The notes under the pieces are model-generated. The model had not been told where the DNA came from and did no database searches. It worked only from the letters and a program-made list of their open reading frames with translations. Positions 13,947 to 26,301 of a stretch of DNA of 64,000 nt are shown one piece after another. Both the position numbers and the translations under genes were made by a program. Origin of the DNA: Circinella minor. Its lineage: Eukaryota; Mucoromycota; Mucoromycetes; Mucorales; Lichtheimiaceae. Where the stretch lies: contig JAEPRB010000147.1 in assembly GCA_016758965.1 (NCBI GenBank), positions 38,996 to 102,995 of the forward strand, given 5' to 3'. Every line of letters starts with the position of its first letter. Position 1 is the first letter of the stretch.

Positions 13947-16512
13947 ATTGCTTTTTGAGTGTGTGTGTGTGTGTGAAGAAGGAAGAAAAAGAAAGCGATT
14001 GCTTCCCTGTTGGAAATTGTTAGATATCAAGATTTGGGCAGCGGACTTGTTTGTATTTTAAACTTTTGGCTGTGTGCGTGGCAGTTTCTCCTGTGGGTAT
14101 AAAAAAAAAAGGTTTTCTTCTGTAATATGTGGTCCGAAAAAGGTAATTCAACCTAGATTTGTAAATAACATATCTTTTGTTCAGCTTACTCTTCTTTTGA
14201 TAAACATCGGTTTGGTGGATATATGGTATTTATCTAGAATTTTTGAATAATCATAATTCTTCGGTAATACTAACTTTTAAGTATATATACCAAAGAAATG
14301 AAGATTGTGTAAAGTACATAGATAAGGTAATTTTTACTAACGGAGCTTCTCACTATCCAAATTTTTACGATTTTTTTGATATATATATCGTATCTCTTTG
14401 CTTCACTACAACTTTTTCTTTTTTTTTATTAAATATCTTTCAGTGTTTCTTTTGAATGCGTTATGTTACTTCTTGTGATAAGTCTTACAATATTCGTAAA
14501 AGTGCAATTCTTTGTTTTGCCAATATAGGCTATTGAATTAGTCATTGTTAAAGTAAATAATTTTTGTTGTTATTATGACTCTTATTATTTTGTTGCTATC
14601 CGTTTTTTAATATAAAAGAATGAGGATAAGATAGTAACTCAATTTTGACTGCAATATAAATAAATGTTTTCAAATTTTTTTGATAATGAGACTATCATAT
14701 TAGTTAGTTCTTTATATCTGTCTATCTACGCATTTATCCATCGAGTATGGATATTCGTATGGATTTTAGAATAAATATTTTTCCAGTCCATCTCAATTGA
14801 ATAAAAAGAATTAGCATCTGTATCAAAAAGAGAGAGTAGCCTGTATATTATGGGTTCATCACATACACTCTTTAATTCTTTTAGTACTTTCTTGTAAAAG
14901 AGTCGGTTACCCCCAGTCAATCGCTGCTAATAGATTATAGAGTAAGGTCTTTTTCATGTACAGTAATCAGTACATGTATCCTTCCATGTGGGTCGTTTGC
15001 CTGCCTTAGAAAAGAAAAAAGTCAGCAAAGAAGAACTAAATACGCTTATTATACATCAGAGTACCTTCCAGAGATACCCTATATTCAATGTATCAGTTTG
15101 AGATACAAAACACTAATCCACTAATTAAAAAGTAGAAGCTAAAGGTAAGCCCAACCAACATAAGTACAAGAAAAGCCATATAAAAAAACCCCCTAATATA
15201 TACATAGCGCTCGCCGAAGCTAACATCATAGAGCTGATAAATATATGGTTGTGATACAATCTATGATGTTATAATGGATACTGCTAATCTAGTTGTGAAT
15301 AACAATTTATTTTTTGGTGCAACTAAGCATAGAAAAACTTCATACGTAATATTTTTGAATCAATATAAAATGATTTTGTTTAGAAATAAAATGTGTGCTG
15401 ATATAGGTACTGCTGGAAGTTGTTCACTATGCTATTTTATCATCAACATATCTATGATCACTTTTATTATTATTACGCGCTGATGTAGGTATCATTTCTC
15501 GAATTCTGGTGTATACGGTTATTCGAGTAAGCTGATTCGAAACTAAATTATATAATAACTTATTAAGTGTTCTGATATGTACAGTAAGTGATGCAGTCAC
15601 TCATTTTCTCTTAACGCTACTTATACTGCATTTCCTTTCCTAATAAGTAGCTTTCTGGTTCATCTCTTACGTATGTTATATGTAATTAATATTTACGGAC
15701 AAATTGAATCGCTCGAAAAGACAGTTTCCAGTAGAAACTGCTTATAAAAAGTATCTTGATGTAAGACACAGGATATAATGCTAAGCAATTAGTAATCTTC
15801 ATACTTGTTATGTTCATATTTTCACACCTACCTGACATTTTTTACGTACTTTTTATTTGATTAATATGAAAAAAAAAAGAGTGTTTCCTTGTAAAAATCA
15901 TTATATATATTATTGGGATGCTGTTGATGAACTGCATAATATTCAAAAGAAATACTGACGCTGCTTTAGATGTTACTAGAAGCAAAATTTCTTTATATTG
16001 TGAAGAAGTCCTAGCATATAAAGCAGTCAACTTTGATAGCCATATAATCTTTTGAGTTTTGGTGAGGTACATGGTCTTTTTTTTCCTTGATTTTGGAATT
16101 CAGCTTCGTACAGGTAGCATAATTACCTGAAGTTCCTTCTTGCACCTGTTTCCAGAGTGAGTCAGTCAGCTGCTTAAACAGAACTTGCTAAAAAAAACCC
16201 CTCTCCTTTATTTATACAACACTTTTCTTACCTCTCTTTTCTGTTGCTTCAACGTTAAATAGCTTCTTTAATAATCACAACAACTTTTTTTTTTTCATTC
16301 TTTATACCCTAATTTCAAATAGATAGACTATTATACAGCTACCGAGCAATCAGGTTCTTGACGTATTTTACATAGTGATAATACAAGTACTCGTTTTTTT
16401 TGGCAGTAAGCATTTCATTCTTAGAATTTATCTAAATATAACGACCACCTCCTTCTTTTTTCGTTTTATTCAACCATCTCTAAACAAACACAGGGATTAA
16501 CAAAAGATTAAC
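13947..16512. other. Intergenic, nothing recognised
   Basis: About 2.5 kb between the divergent SND3 and striatin genes. A (TG)n run lies at 13961-13974 just inside the SND3 leader. Short frames at 14726-14920 (-) and 15842-16072 (-) have no family match and no splice context. A pyrimidine-rich stretch precedes the striatin start. Confidence 0.55.
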
Positions 16513-19500
16513 ATGAACATATCACCACAACCGGAATACTCTTTGCCGGGAGTTCTTCATTATCTTCAAGTGGAATGGCGAAGGTTTGAACGTGAACGAA
16601 ATGAATGGATTATTGAACGGGCACAGATGAAGGTAACAAAAAAATTGAAACCTGTGTGCTTTATCTGAAAAAGAAAGGATAAAAGGAGAGCGATAAAGGG
16701 CGTGAAAGTTTTATTGGTATGGGGGTCTAAAAAAACTGAAAGGAGAATGGGTTATTTTTAATATAAAAATAAACTGTATGTATAGGCACGTATCGCGTTA
16801 CTAGAAGGTGAACGACGAGGTGTTGAACAAGTTAAAGTTGATTTATTGAAAAGAGTAAAGATGTTGGAATACGCATTAAGACAAGAAAGGTAATAGAGAT
16901 TTTCTTTATCAAAAGTATGGATGTGGTTGATTAACACAGGTAATCTCTTTACGACATGTATCTTAGAAAAAAGTATTTGGCAGCAACAAATAAGCAACAA
17001 CCACAGCAATTACAAGGGAATATAGACGACGATTCACCTAATGCTCGTAAGAACTGATTATGTTATATTTAGAATAGTGTATGTGAGTGTGTGAAGACCC
17101 CGGTTTAATAACCATATATATTTAGCATCGTCTCCCGTTATACATCATGGAGATGTTGCCAAAAAACAACAAGAGGAATTGGGAGGGCCTTCTAGTCTTA
17201 TATCGAAGCAACAACATAAATCAGAGCTATCAACTACAAAAGCAAAAGAACGAAGCCGTCATGCTTTGAAAGCGTATGTTTATTTTTGGATTTTATCTGG
17301 ATAGTCGAAGAATTAAAGAGAATTAATGTTGATATCATTTTTTCTACGTTCATTTGTAGTTGTCTCGATGAAATTAATTATCTCACCTCCATGCCAACGA
17401 AATTCCCATTGATGCCCAGTTTAACTACCGAAACTTCGCTTCGTACACATGTTTTTAATAGTCCATCAATATCTCATCGCCAAGTACCTTCATCCTCCTC
17501 CTCCTCCTCTGAATATAGTAACCACAACTCTCCTGAATTATCCAATAGTAACACAGCATCCGATATGGGAACTATCAAAGGCAATCGATCATCTTCTACG
17601 ACTAAACAGCTCAAAACTACCCATTCTGGTTCAAAACGATCCAACCCGTTTTTAACACCGATACCGAAAAACAAAGAAAGTATTCAATCCAAAGCATTCA
17701 CATCAACCAATGCATCTGAATCACAAACAACATTCGCAGAGACAATGACAGAAGAAGGCCTTATATCATCAAACAGGTCTTCCTCTACTTCATCAATAGA
17801 AGGACAACAAAATGTTCCAGCCAATGTAGATGAAGTAGCCATATTAAATAACAATAATAATAATATCAATAGCAACATTAATAACAAAAGTAACAATAGT
17901 GGCAATAACAATGAAGATTCGAATGGTGAAGACGTGGATATGGTTACAGATGCCGATACGGATGATACAGCAATAGACGAAAATGCGTTGTTGGTACGAA
18001 TGAACAAAAGAAAAAGGGTAATCTTTTTGAAATATTTTATTATGAGATATGCTAACAGGGTTGATTATGTAAGTCTAAAGAAATGCAGGAAAAGTATAAT
18101 CTTTCTGAAGAAAAGGTACAACGAATGCTCAAAAACACAAGAAAAGGAGGGCGACGTAAGTTATTTTATATTTGATATTCTTACCACTTATTTTCTGGAT
18201 TGATTGTCAAGTATTTGTGACCGTTGCTTTTTTTTAACTATAGGCTCATCGCCTGAACCACAAGATACAGAGTTTTCATTAAAAGGGAATTTAGATCCAT
18301 CACAGGTAAGAAAAAAAACTGTTTTTGCTAATATGCATATATATATATATATATATAATATTAATCTTCTTCTGAGTTATAGATTGGTGATATAGATGAA
18401 GTTAGTAAAAAACAAGAGCAGAAACAATCCAAAATATGGAAACCACGGGTGACAATTAAAGGGTAAAAATATGTATTAGTAAACGTGGAAAAATACACAA
18501 AAAAATGATACGTAAAAACTAATTTTTGTTTACTTATTTTTTCGATAAGACATTTGGATTCGGTTCGTGCAGTATCATTCCATCCAACTGATATGATGGT
18601 CGCTTCAGGTTCAGATGATGGAACTGTGAAGATTTGGAATCTTAAACGAAGCATCGGAAAAGATGGCACTCCAATGAGAAAGTAAGTGGAAAGGGAAGAG
18701 GATTTCAAGAATTAAATGTGTTAAATATTCGTTGTATATCAATTTTGCTTTTTTAGAACTGCTCATGATGAAGCTGATCCTGTTATTACTTACCGTGGAC
18801 ATAATCATATTGTGACTCAAGTGGCAATTTCTGCTGAACAGAACAGAGTCTACTCGTCTAGTTTGGATTCAACTATCCGAGTATGGCGACTACCATCTGA
18901 AGGACACAGCCTATATTCACCTGTAGGCAAGTAATATACACATATGATAATGTGGAGTACGGAGAAATATTAAGTAGGCATTTGTTTTATGTGACAAAGA
19001 AATATGCTAAATATGTATACATGGATATATTTTAAAATAGATCCATCGCTCAGTATGGCAACCTATGTTGGACATACAGATGCCATTTGGGATTTTAAGC
19101 TTTTCCCTATTGCTGATAATAATAGCTGTATACTGGCTTCTGCATCGGCAGATGGAACAGTCAAGTTATGGGATACACAAACATCAGGACAATTACTAAA
19201 AAGCTCTTTGACATTTGACGGTGTATTATCAGAAAATGGCAATCGTCAAGGTAATGAAAAGAAGTATATGTTATGTATTTTTTGGGGAAGGAGGATACAT
19301 TGATGAAATGGCGAGATTTTCAGTTTATTTTAACACCTCCATATTTCTTTAAAATACAGATCTTCCCGTACCTACATCACTGGATTTCTGTCACACAGAC
19401 TTGGCAAAGATGGCTGTATCTTTTTCAAATGCACAAATTCGTATTTATGATATAGAAACTGGACAAGTGATTGCGACATTACAAGGAAGTACCGAAAGTT

Positions 19501-20154
19501 TTGGTAAGTGATTCTATGAGTAAAAAATTACTTCTCTTTGTTTCTTTCTTTAAAGTCCAGAAATGTTTTTCGCCCATTTTTTTTTTTGGGGGGGGGGGAG
19601 TTCGCTTACTATTTCTCAATGTTGCTGTTGTTTTTTTCTTATCCGATACCTCAAAACTTATTTTTTTTATAGATGGTACAGTTGGTACACAAATAAACAA
19701 AATCGTAGCCCATCCAACAATGCCTCTGATAGTATCTGGCCACGAGGACCGACAAATTAAATTCTTTGATCTCAAGAGTGGTAAAGTGTTACTAGTAACA
19801 GTAATAATACTAATTGGCAACATTTTTGTTTTCATATCAAAAACTAATAATGAATGGTGGTGGTGATTGCATATGATAGGGACATGTGCATTTTCAATGT
19901 CTGCACATTTAGATTCCGTGGCATGCTTGGATATTGATCCGAGCGGTATGACACTTGTATCCGGAGGTCATGATTCATCGATAAGACTTTGGGATATTTC
20001 CATGTCCAAAACATGTATGCAAGAATTTTCAGCCCATCGACGAAAAGGTCATGAAGGTGTATTAAGTGTACAATATCATAAAGCATTTCCATGGATGGTG
20101 AGTGGTGGTGCAGATAGTATTGCTAAAGTCTATCACCATGGTCACCAACACTAA
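16513..20154 (+). CDS. STRN: Striatin-family WD40 scaffold (STRIPAK complex)
   Basis: Scaffold of the STRIPAK phosphatase/kinase complex that controls fungal hyphal fusion, septation and development (Pro11/Far8 in other fungi). 785 aa, 14 exons: 16513-16632, 16786-16889, 16967-17046, 17126-17273, 17360-18017, 18089-18155, 18244-18305, 18383-18462, 18550-18681, 18757-18926, 19041-19250, 19360-19503, 19673-19780, 19880-20154. Domains: caveolin-binding/dimer motif YSLPGVLHYLQVEWRRFE (residues about 9-26), coiled coil to about residue 75 ending MLEYALRQER, a long Ser/Asn-rich linker, then WD40 repeats from about 440 (GHLDSVRAVSFHP...DGTVKIWN; YVGHTDAIWDF...DGTVKLWD; SAHLDSVACLDI...SSIRLWD) to the end (SGGADSIAKVYHHGHQH). 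The intron after 18926 uses a GC donor. Exon 5/6 junction (18017/18089) is the least certain. Confidence 0.95.
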
Positions 20155-20413
20155 GAACAAATAATGATACTCCATTCCATCATTCCCCATAATAATCATA
20201 TAGTCATAGTATCTCTCTCCTTTTTAAATATCTCAATTTTCAATATTCATACTATCCTTTCCTTTTTCTTTTCTCGGCTTGCATATTTTATAATTATTAT
20301 TATTTATTATTACTTTACCTTTTTTTTTACATGTTACTTTTTATTATTATTTCTTGTAATGCAGAAAAAGAACAATTTTACATTTATATAAATTTAGCCG
20401 GTTTTGTCCGCAA

Positions 20414-20540
20414 CCAATGGGATGAATGGGGTCGATGAAGGAGTTTAACGAAAAGTAAAACGTGGAGTTGAACACAAAGTAATTCGGGCGGACTTGACGC
20501 TGGGCCCTCTATCTTTTTCTATGTCAGCATAATATAAATA
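20414..20540 (+). promoter_or_regulatory. CCAAT and TATA-like elements of the NDUFA4-like gene
   Basis: A CCAAT at 20414-20418 and TATAAATA at 20533-20540 lie about 190 and 70 bp before the start codon at 20608, normal spacing for a compact fungal promoter. CCAAT boxes are common before respiratory genes (HAP complex). Motifs are seen; function is inferred. Confidence 0.5.
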
Positions 20541-20607
20541 CCAGGGTTCCGACCGAAAAAAATTTGTTTACCCCTCTCTTTTATTCTCTATCAATTCTAT
20601 CATAAAA

Positions 20608-21095
20608 ATGGCTGGTGCTGCTGGTGCTCGTGGTGCTCGTTCTTTCTGGTCCATCTGGTATAAGACTGAAATTATCCCCATCTACATTACCGTTGGTGGT
20701 GCTGTTGGTCTTGCTGGCTGGTATTTGACCCGTCTTGCTCGGTAAAGTTCGAAATTTATCTAGAACAAAAGAAAAAATAAACAAAAAAAAAGCAGTAATA
20801 ATTTTCTGTTTTCTTGTACCTGAAACTAATTTTTTTCCCATACACACACATACATCAAAACAAATAACGAAAACTATAGTGGTCATGAAGTCGTCTGGGA
20901 TCGCAAGTAAGTTTACTGATATTTAAAAAAATATAGTCCCTTAAAATGTTGATGCGAGTGATTAACATATATAAAATTATTGATATTATCAGGAACAACC
21001 CATACCCCTTCCGTAACGTTGAACAAGGCACTCAAATCAAGATGATGACTGTCAACCAAAAGTTCGATAAGGTCTACTCCCGTGACCGCTTGTAA
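20608..21095 (+). CDS. NDUFA4/B12D-like respiratory-chain subunit (MLRQ family)
   Basis: 87 aa in three exons: 20608-20741, 20880-20906, 20993-21095. One transmembrane helix (IIPIYITVGGAVGLAGWYLTR) near the N-terminus is followed by VVWDRKNNPYPF, the family signature of a tryptophan-Asp-Arg-Lys-Asn-Asn-Pro block, then a short soluble tail. Members of this B12D/MLRQ family are small inner mitochondrial membrane proteins assigned to complex I or IV. The gene is tandem with striatin, 450 bp downstream. The 27-nt middle exon is supported by phase and by restoring the signature. Confidence 0.88.
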
Positions 21096-24072
21096 AGCAA
21101 TTTCAGCTGCTTATCAATCCCCTCTTCTTTCTCCTAAAGACAATAGAAATAATATTATAGATTGTTTGTTTTATATATCAACATGTCGATAAACGAAATA
21201 TACTCCCATCCCTTATACTTTTATGTGGATGGAACAAAAAAAAAGAGTAAAAACAACAAAGCTCAATCAGTGTCTTATTTTTTTTCGGCTAAAATATTGA
21301 ATACTTTTGGGAAGATCGGATCTCAAATAGGATTGTGGTCGGGTAAAATCATATGAATGGAAGAATAACAATATTAATAGAAGTATGGGTCTGTAAGAAA
21401 AGAAGGGGTTGGAAGGTTTAAAATTGTGAATTATGTGGTAAATTTCTCTAAGGGGGGACATGAAGGAAGCAAAGAGAAATCATACATATTTTTTTTTTGG
21501 GTTTCCCCTCCCCCAATTTTTTTTGTGTAATCACAATTTTAAGATATGGCCCATTTTTATAAGGGAGTAAAAATAACACTCTACGAAACAGGCAAGCTAA
21601 CAGTAATATTAATAGAATATATTATGCTAAGCAAAACTGTATTAGAGCTAAATTTATAAGCCATACATCTGGACGTGTTTTAACAATTATAAATAAAAAG
21701 CGGAACTCCGGAGACAACAATGTGATGCTGGGTCATAGCGGCGCAAAATCAACAATCAAATGCATGAAAGCAAAATAGTCTATTCGTGCAGTTAGTGCTA
21801 ATATAAAAATGTATGAAGTGCTTTTGTTCTCTATATACAATTGTAGATAAGTGAAAAAAAAAATCGGATTTTCCAATTATTTATAAAGTTTTGTATATTT
21901 CTTTTAAGTACATATTTCATGGAAGATTAGATTGATCAGCAGCTATACTATAATAGATACGGGGATGCTTCGTCCCTTATAAATACTAGGTCCTTGCATA
22001 TATATATATAACTCTTATATTTTACAGCACATGTTCCATTCTTTCTAGATGCTCAGCATTTATTATACTCGATGCAATATTGTTGCAAGAGTAATAATTT
22101 GATTCCTGATTATGATTTTTTTCAAAACATGTTATTATGTTGAAGATGGTTTTTATGGATCTTATGCTACACTGCATCCCCCTCTTATTTCACATTATAT
22201 GTTATGGTATGTAATAGTCTATAGTTAGTACGTAAGCACGTATTCTACTTGTAACTTCCAAGTTTTTTTTTTATTATTCTTCAATTGCTTTGCTAGTTAT
22301 ATGTTTTATGTTTTTATGCACCTACTTACAAATTTATATGCTTCCCATGTTTTCTTTATCTTCTGGATCCAATACGTACATATCGATGGCAATTAAATAG
22401 CCATGCTTTGCAGCTACATTATAAAGATTGGATTTTATGTACATGATAATATAATGGTCTTTATTTTCCAGACAGAGATACTGCTTCCCCATTGTAGCAG
22501 TTTTTTTTAATTACATGAAATTTTCCATCATTGTCTTCTTACAATACACAAAATCAGCTTCTACATATATTATGCTAAATTTTAGTGACATTTAAAAAAA
22601 ATAGGGGCGGCAACTTTTATTCTCATATTCTTATCTGTCCCCAAAGTAACAGCGACAATAACAACATTATACGTACATTTCATTAATCTTCACATTCAAT
22701 ATATATATAACAATAAATCCAACACCGGTTCTGTGAACTGCTGTTCAACTATTAATAATATATTATAACTTTTTTTCTAAATATTTGCTGAAAAGTTCAA
22801 AGGTAATCACTATCATTGTTCAAAATTCCGGGCTCAAAATTGAATGATTGTGATAGTGGTTAAAGTCTTGCAAATTAAAATTTGCCGTTATCTGTAAGCC
22901 CATTGGCACTTACATGTATGTTACACTTATATTTGAAAACTCACCACAACCTTGGCATATAAGTTATGATTAAGGTTCTCGCTGATATTTTTGAGTCAGA
23001 ATATGCTAATAGTGCTATGAGCTCATACTATAGAATTTATTAGCTGGCCTTACTTCCAAACAAGATACCAAACGAAAATACAAATTGAAAGAAGAAAAGT
23101 AAAAAGAACGTCCGTCATCATCAGATATACAATAAAACCAATTATTGGTAATCAGGTGCTGACGTTTTACGCAAAGGAAAGAAACGAAAATAATTATAAC
23201 GATAAACCCATACGTTGATGTCTACGTACATCAAACAAAAAGTTGAAAATTAATGAACCTATCAGTCCAGTATACAGATGTATAAGGTCAAATTTATTTG
23301 TATGAGTGACATGGTGGAATGGTTACAGTGACTAAAAGTCGCAAGCAAACAATTGCAAAATATTTATCCCACCAATTAAGTTTTTTTTCATATTATGATA
23401 ATGTTTTTATGATGCGAGTCTCTCTATTTGTTTTGTTAGCACTCTAGTTTGTACTTGTAGCATAATTATGTAATGATGAGCCCATTATCCATGATAGATG
23501 ATGAAACAATTTCTGTAAAAAAATGTTAGGCTCGTCTGATATTAATAAGGATACTGTAGCACACAAGTACATGTGTAGTCCAAATTCATGTTGTGTAACT
23601 ACATATCATTCGGCCTATTATGTATATGGTTCCCAATTTATGCATTCTGTTTGAAGCCTTCTAGTTTGATGTATATTATACATAGAATTGTGTTATAAAG
23701 AACACTCTGCTAAACATGTTTTTCTAACTACCTGTTTTTGTTTCTGAAGCTATTGACTATTTTATAAAAAAAAAGCTGCGATATTGGCTAATTAAAGATA
23801 AAGCAATTGCTTACAGTGATATGTTAGAATGACCCCTCCCATCTACATGTAAAATCTTAGTTACAAATGTTCCGCAATATTATTCAGCCGATATAAACAT
23901 ATACACATGATCCATAAGCAAAAAGAAAGCACAAATAATTCAGGGTCCATTATATATTTAATGAAATGATGGGAAAACTGTGCACATATACTTTTTTTTT
24001 ATTACTACACAAATGCAAAAAGGATCTACAGAAAGAAAAGATGATAATGAAAAATAAAAGAGGGTAGACAGA
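21096..24072. other. AT-rich intergenic region, nothing recognised
   Basis: Almost 3 kb between NDUFA4-like and EF-Tu. I see no long frame, no tRNA and no terminal repeats. A purine-rich and T-rich stretch (21470-21530) and several poly-A/T runs are present. A short A-box-like string near 23311 lacks a B box. Confidence 0.55.
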
Positions 24073-26051
24073 CTAGTCAAGTAACGAAGTTACTACGCCT
24101 GTTCCTACGGTCTTGCCACCTTCACGAACAGTGAAACGTTGGCCTTCTTCAAGAGCAACATCGTGGATAAGTTCACATTGAAGTTCAACATTGTCACCGG
24201 GCATGATCAATTTGTCATCGGGATCTTCGGTACCATCGGGGTGAGTCAAGCTGACGGTAACATCAGTGGTACGGACAAACATTTGAGGGCGGTAGTTGTT
24301 GACGAAAGGAGTGTGACGACCACCTTCTTCCTTGGTCAAGATATAAAGCTGAGCCATAAACTTCTTGTGCGACTTGACGGTACCGGGAGCACAGATAACT
24401 TGACCACGGCGGATTTGTTCACGCTTGACACCACGCAAAAGAGCACCCATGTTATCACCAGCTTCACCACGGTCCAATTCCTTACGGAACATTTCAACAC
24501 CAGTCAAGGTGGTCTTGAAAGGAGCACCCATACCGACGATTTCGATTTCAGAGCCCTTGGTGATGGTACCACGTTCGACACGACCAGTAGCAACGGTACC
24601 ACGACCAGAGATGGAGAAGACATCTAAAAAACAAAACAATATTGAAAGAATGTCAGTTTTTTATTGAACTTTGCTGAGTTTTCCATATAGCAACGTATCA
24701 ATACCCTCTTTCCATTACCCCTTTATTTTCCCTTATTATCATTATCATTACCTTCAACGGGCATCAAGAAAGGCTTATCCAAGTCACGGACAGGATTGGG
24801 AATATGTTCGTCAACAGCAGCCATCAATTCAAGGATAGCTTTTTCACCGATTTCGGGGTCACGACCTTCAAGAGCGGCCAAAGCGGAACCCTTGATGATA
24901 GGAGTGTTTTCACCATCGAAACCGTATTCACCCAACAAGTCACGCATTTCCATTTCGACGAGTTCAAGCATTTCTTCATCATCAATGACATCGACTTTGT
25001 TGATAAAAACAGCCAAGTTTTGGACACCGACTTGGCGGGCCAACAACAAATGTTCACGGGTTTGAGGCATTTGACCGTCAGTGGCGGAGACAACGATAAT
25101 AGCACCATCCATCTGAAAAAAGAAAAAAGAATAGGCATTGTTTCACCCATTACACCAATAATGGTTCAGTTACCCGTTTTTTTTTCTTTGCAATTTTTGT
25201 TACGTATTTCAAAATAAAATAAAAATATTTTTGATCTTTTCATTTTTACCTGAGCAGCACCAGTAATCATGTTCTTGATATAATCAGCGTGACCAGGACA
25301 GTCAACGTGAGCATAATGACGGTTGGGAGTTTCATATTCAACATGAGCAGTGGAGATAGTAATACCACGGGCCTTTTCTTCAGGAGCCTTGTCAATTTGG
25401 TTATAATCCATGAAGGTGGTGTCACCGTTTTGAGCAGCCAAAGTCTTGGTAATAGCAGCAGTCAAGGTAGTCTTACCGTGATCGACGTGACCAATAGTAC
25501 CAATGTTGACGTGAGGCTTACCACGTGAGAACTTGCCTCCAGCATCAGAAGCCATACCGCGGCGACCTTTTTTTTTTTTGTTTACACACAAATTAAAAAT
25601 TTTCCTTTTAATACCTTATCTCTCCTTCACATAAAGCTTGCTCTTTATTCTTTTTTGTTCCTATGTGTATATGACTTTTTTAACTTACCGAACATCATCA
25701 TGCGGGGTGCGGAGGAGGTATAAGCTTCATGAAGCAAGTTAGCAGTCTAATAGTCAAGAATAAATACTGTTAGTAAAACGTTTTCAGTAACTATATAATT
25801 TTACAAAAAAAAAAAATACGTACAAGCTTGTTGCCAGAAGAGAGGGCCATACGGGTAGAAGCCAAGGCTATCGTTTTGAAAACAAAAAAGTTTTATTTCA
25901 GGTCCGATCTTGATCCCTCATACTAACACATTAGTTACTCAAAAAAAAACCACTTACCACTACGCGAAGCAGCAGAGGAAACACAACGACGAGTGGCAAA
26001 GCGAGCAGTGGGAGCAGCAGCTCTGTTGACGGCAGTCTTCAAGGCGAACAT
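24073..26051 (-). CDS. TUF1: Mitochondrial translation elongation factor EF-Tu
   Basis: GTPase that delivers aminoacyl-tRNA to the mitochondrial ribosome. 474 aa in six exons: 26051-25958, 25867-25824, 25746-25689, 25566-25250, 25112-24752, 24623-24073. The first 70 or so residues, spread over three small exons, are an Arg/Ser/Ala-rich mitochondrial presequence. G1 GHVDHGKTT lies at about residues 91-99, G3 [12 protein letters not shown] follows, G4 is NKVD, and G5 is within [11 protein letters not shown]. Domain II starts [17 protein letters not shown], and domain III ends [20 protein letters not shown]. The gene shows stronger codon bias than its neighbours, as expected for a highly expressed protein. 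Antisense frames across it are shadows. Confidence 0.97.
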
Positions 26052-26155
26052 GTTGCGATGGTTGACGATTGGAGAGATGTCAAAGTCAGAAAAAAAAAAA
26101 AAAAAAAACCGAACCTTGAAATTCCGGTGGCGAACAAAAATGTTGTCGCTAAGGA

Positions 26156-26199
26156 TGACATCACAAAAGGCTCTTTATTTATCACCAATAATGACGTCA
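26156..26199. promoter_or_regulatory. CRE palindrome, CRE-like site and CCAAT upstream of EF-Tu
   Basis: A perfect TGACGTCA (26192-26199) and a related TGACATCA (26156-26163) sit about 105-150 bp upstream of the EF-Tu start, with a CCAAT next to the palindrome (26184-26188). The palindrome is the consensus for CREB/ATF bZIP factors. The site is seen; regulation is inferred. Confidence 0.5.
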
Positions 26200-26301
26200 G
26201 CAATTCATATAATGTGGCATGACAACTAAATCGTTCTCACATAAATAAAAAACAACGTACCGCCATGGCCAACAAAGGGCGCATTACCAGTGTTTGACTG
26301 G

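Noticed and set aside
23311..23380. A-box-like string suggesting a tRNA
   Set aside because: No B box, no stable acceptor stem and no plausible anticodon arm.
24139..25217. Plus-strand frames across EF-Tu
   Set aside because: Antisense shadows of a strongly codon-biased gene; no domain.
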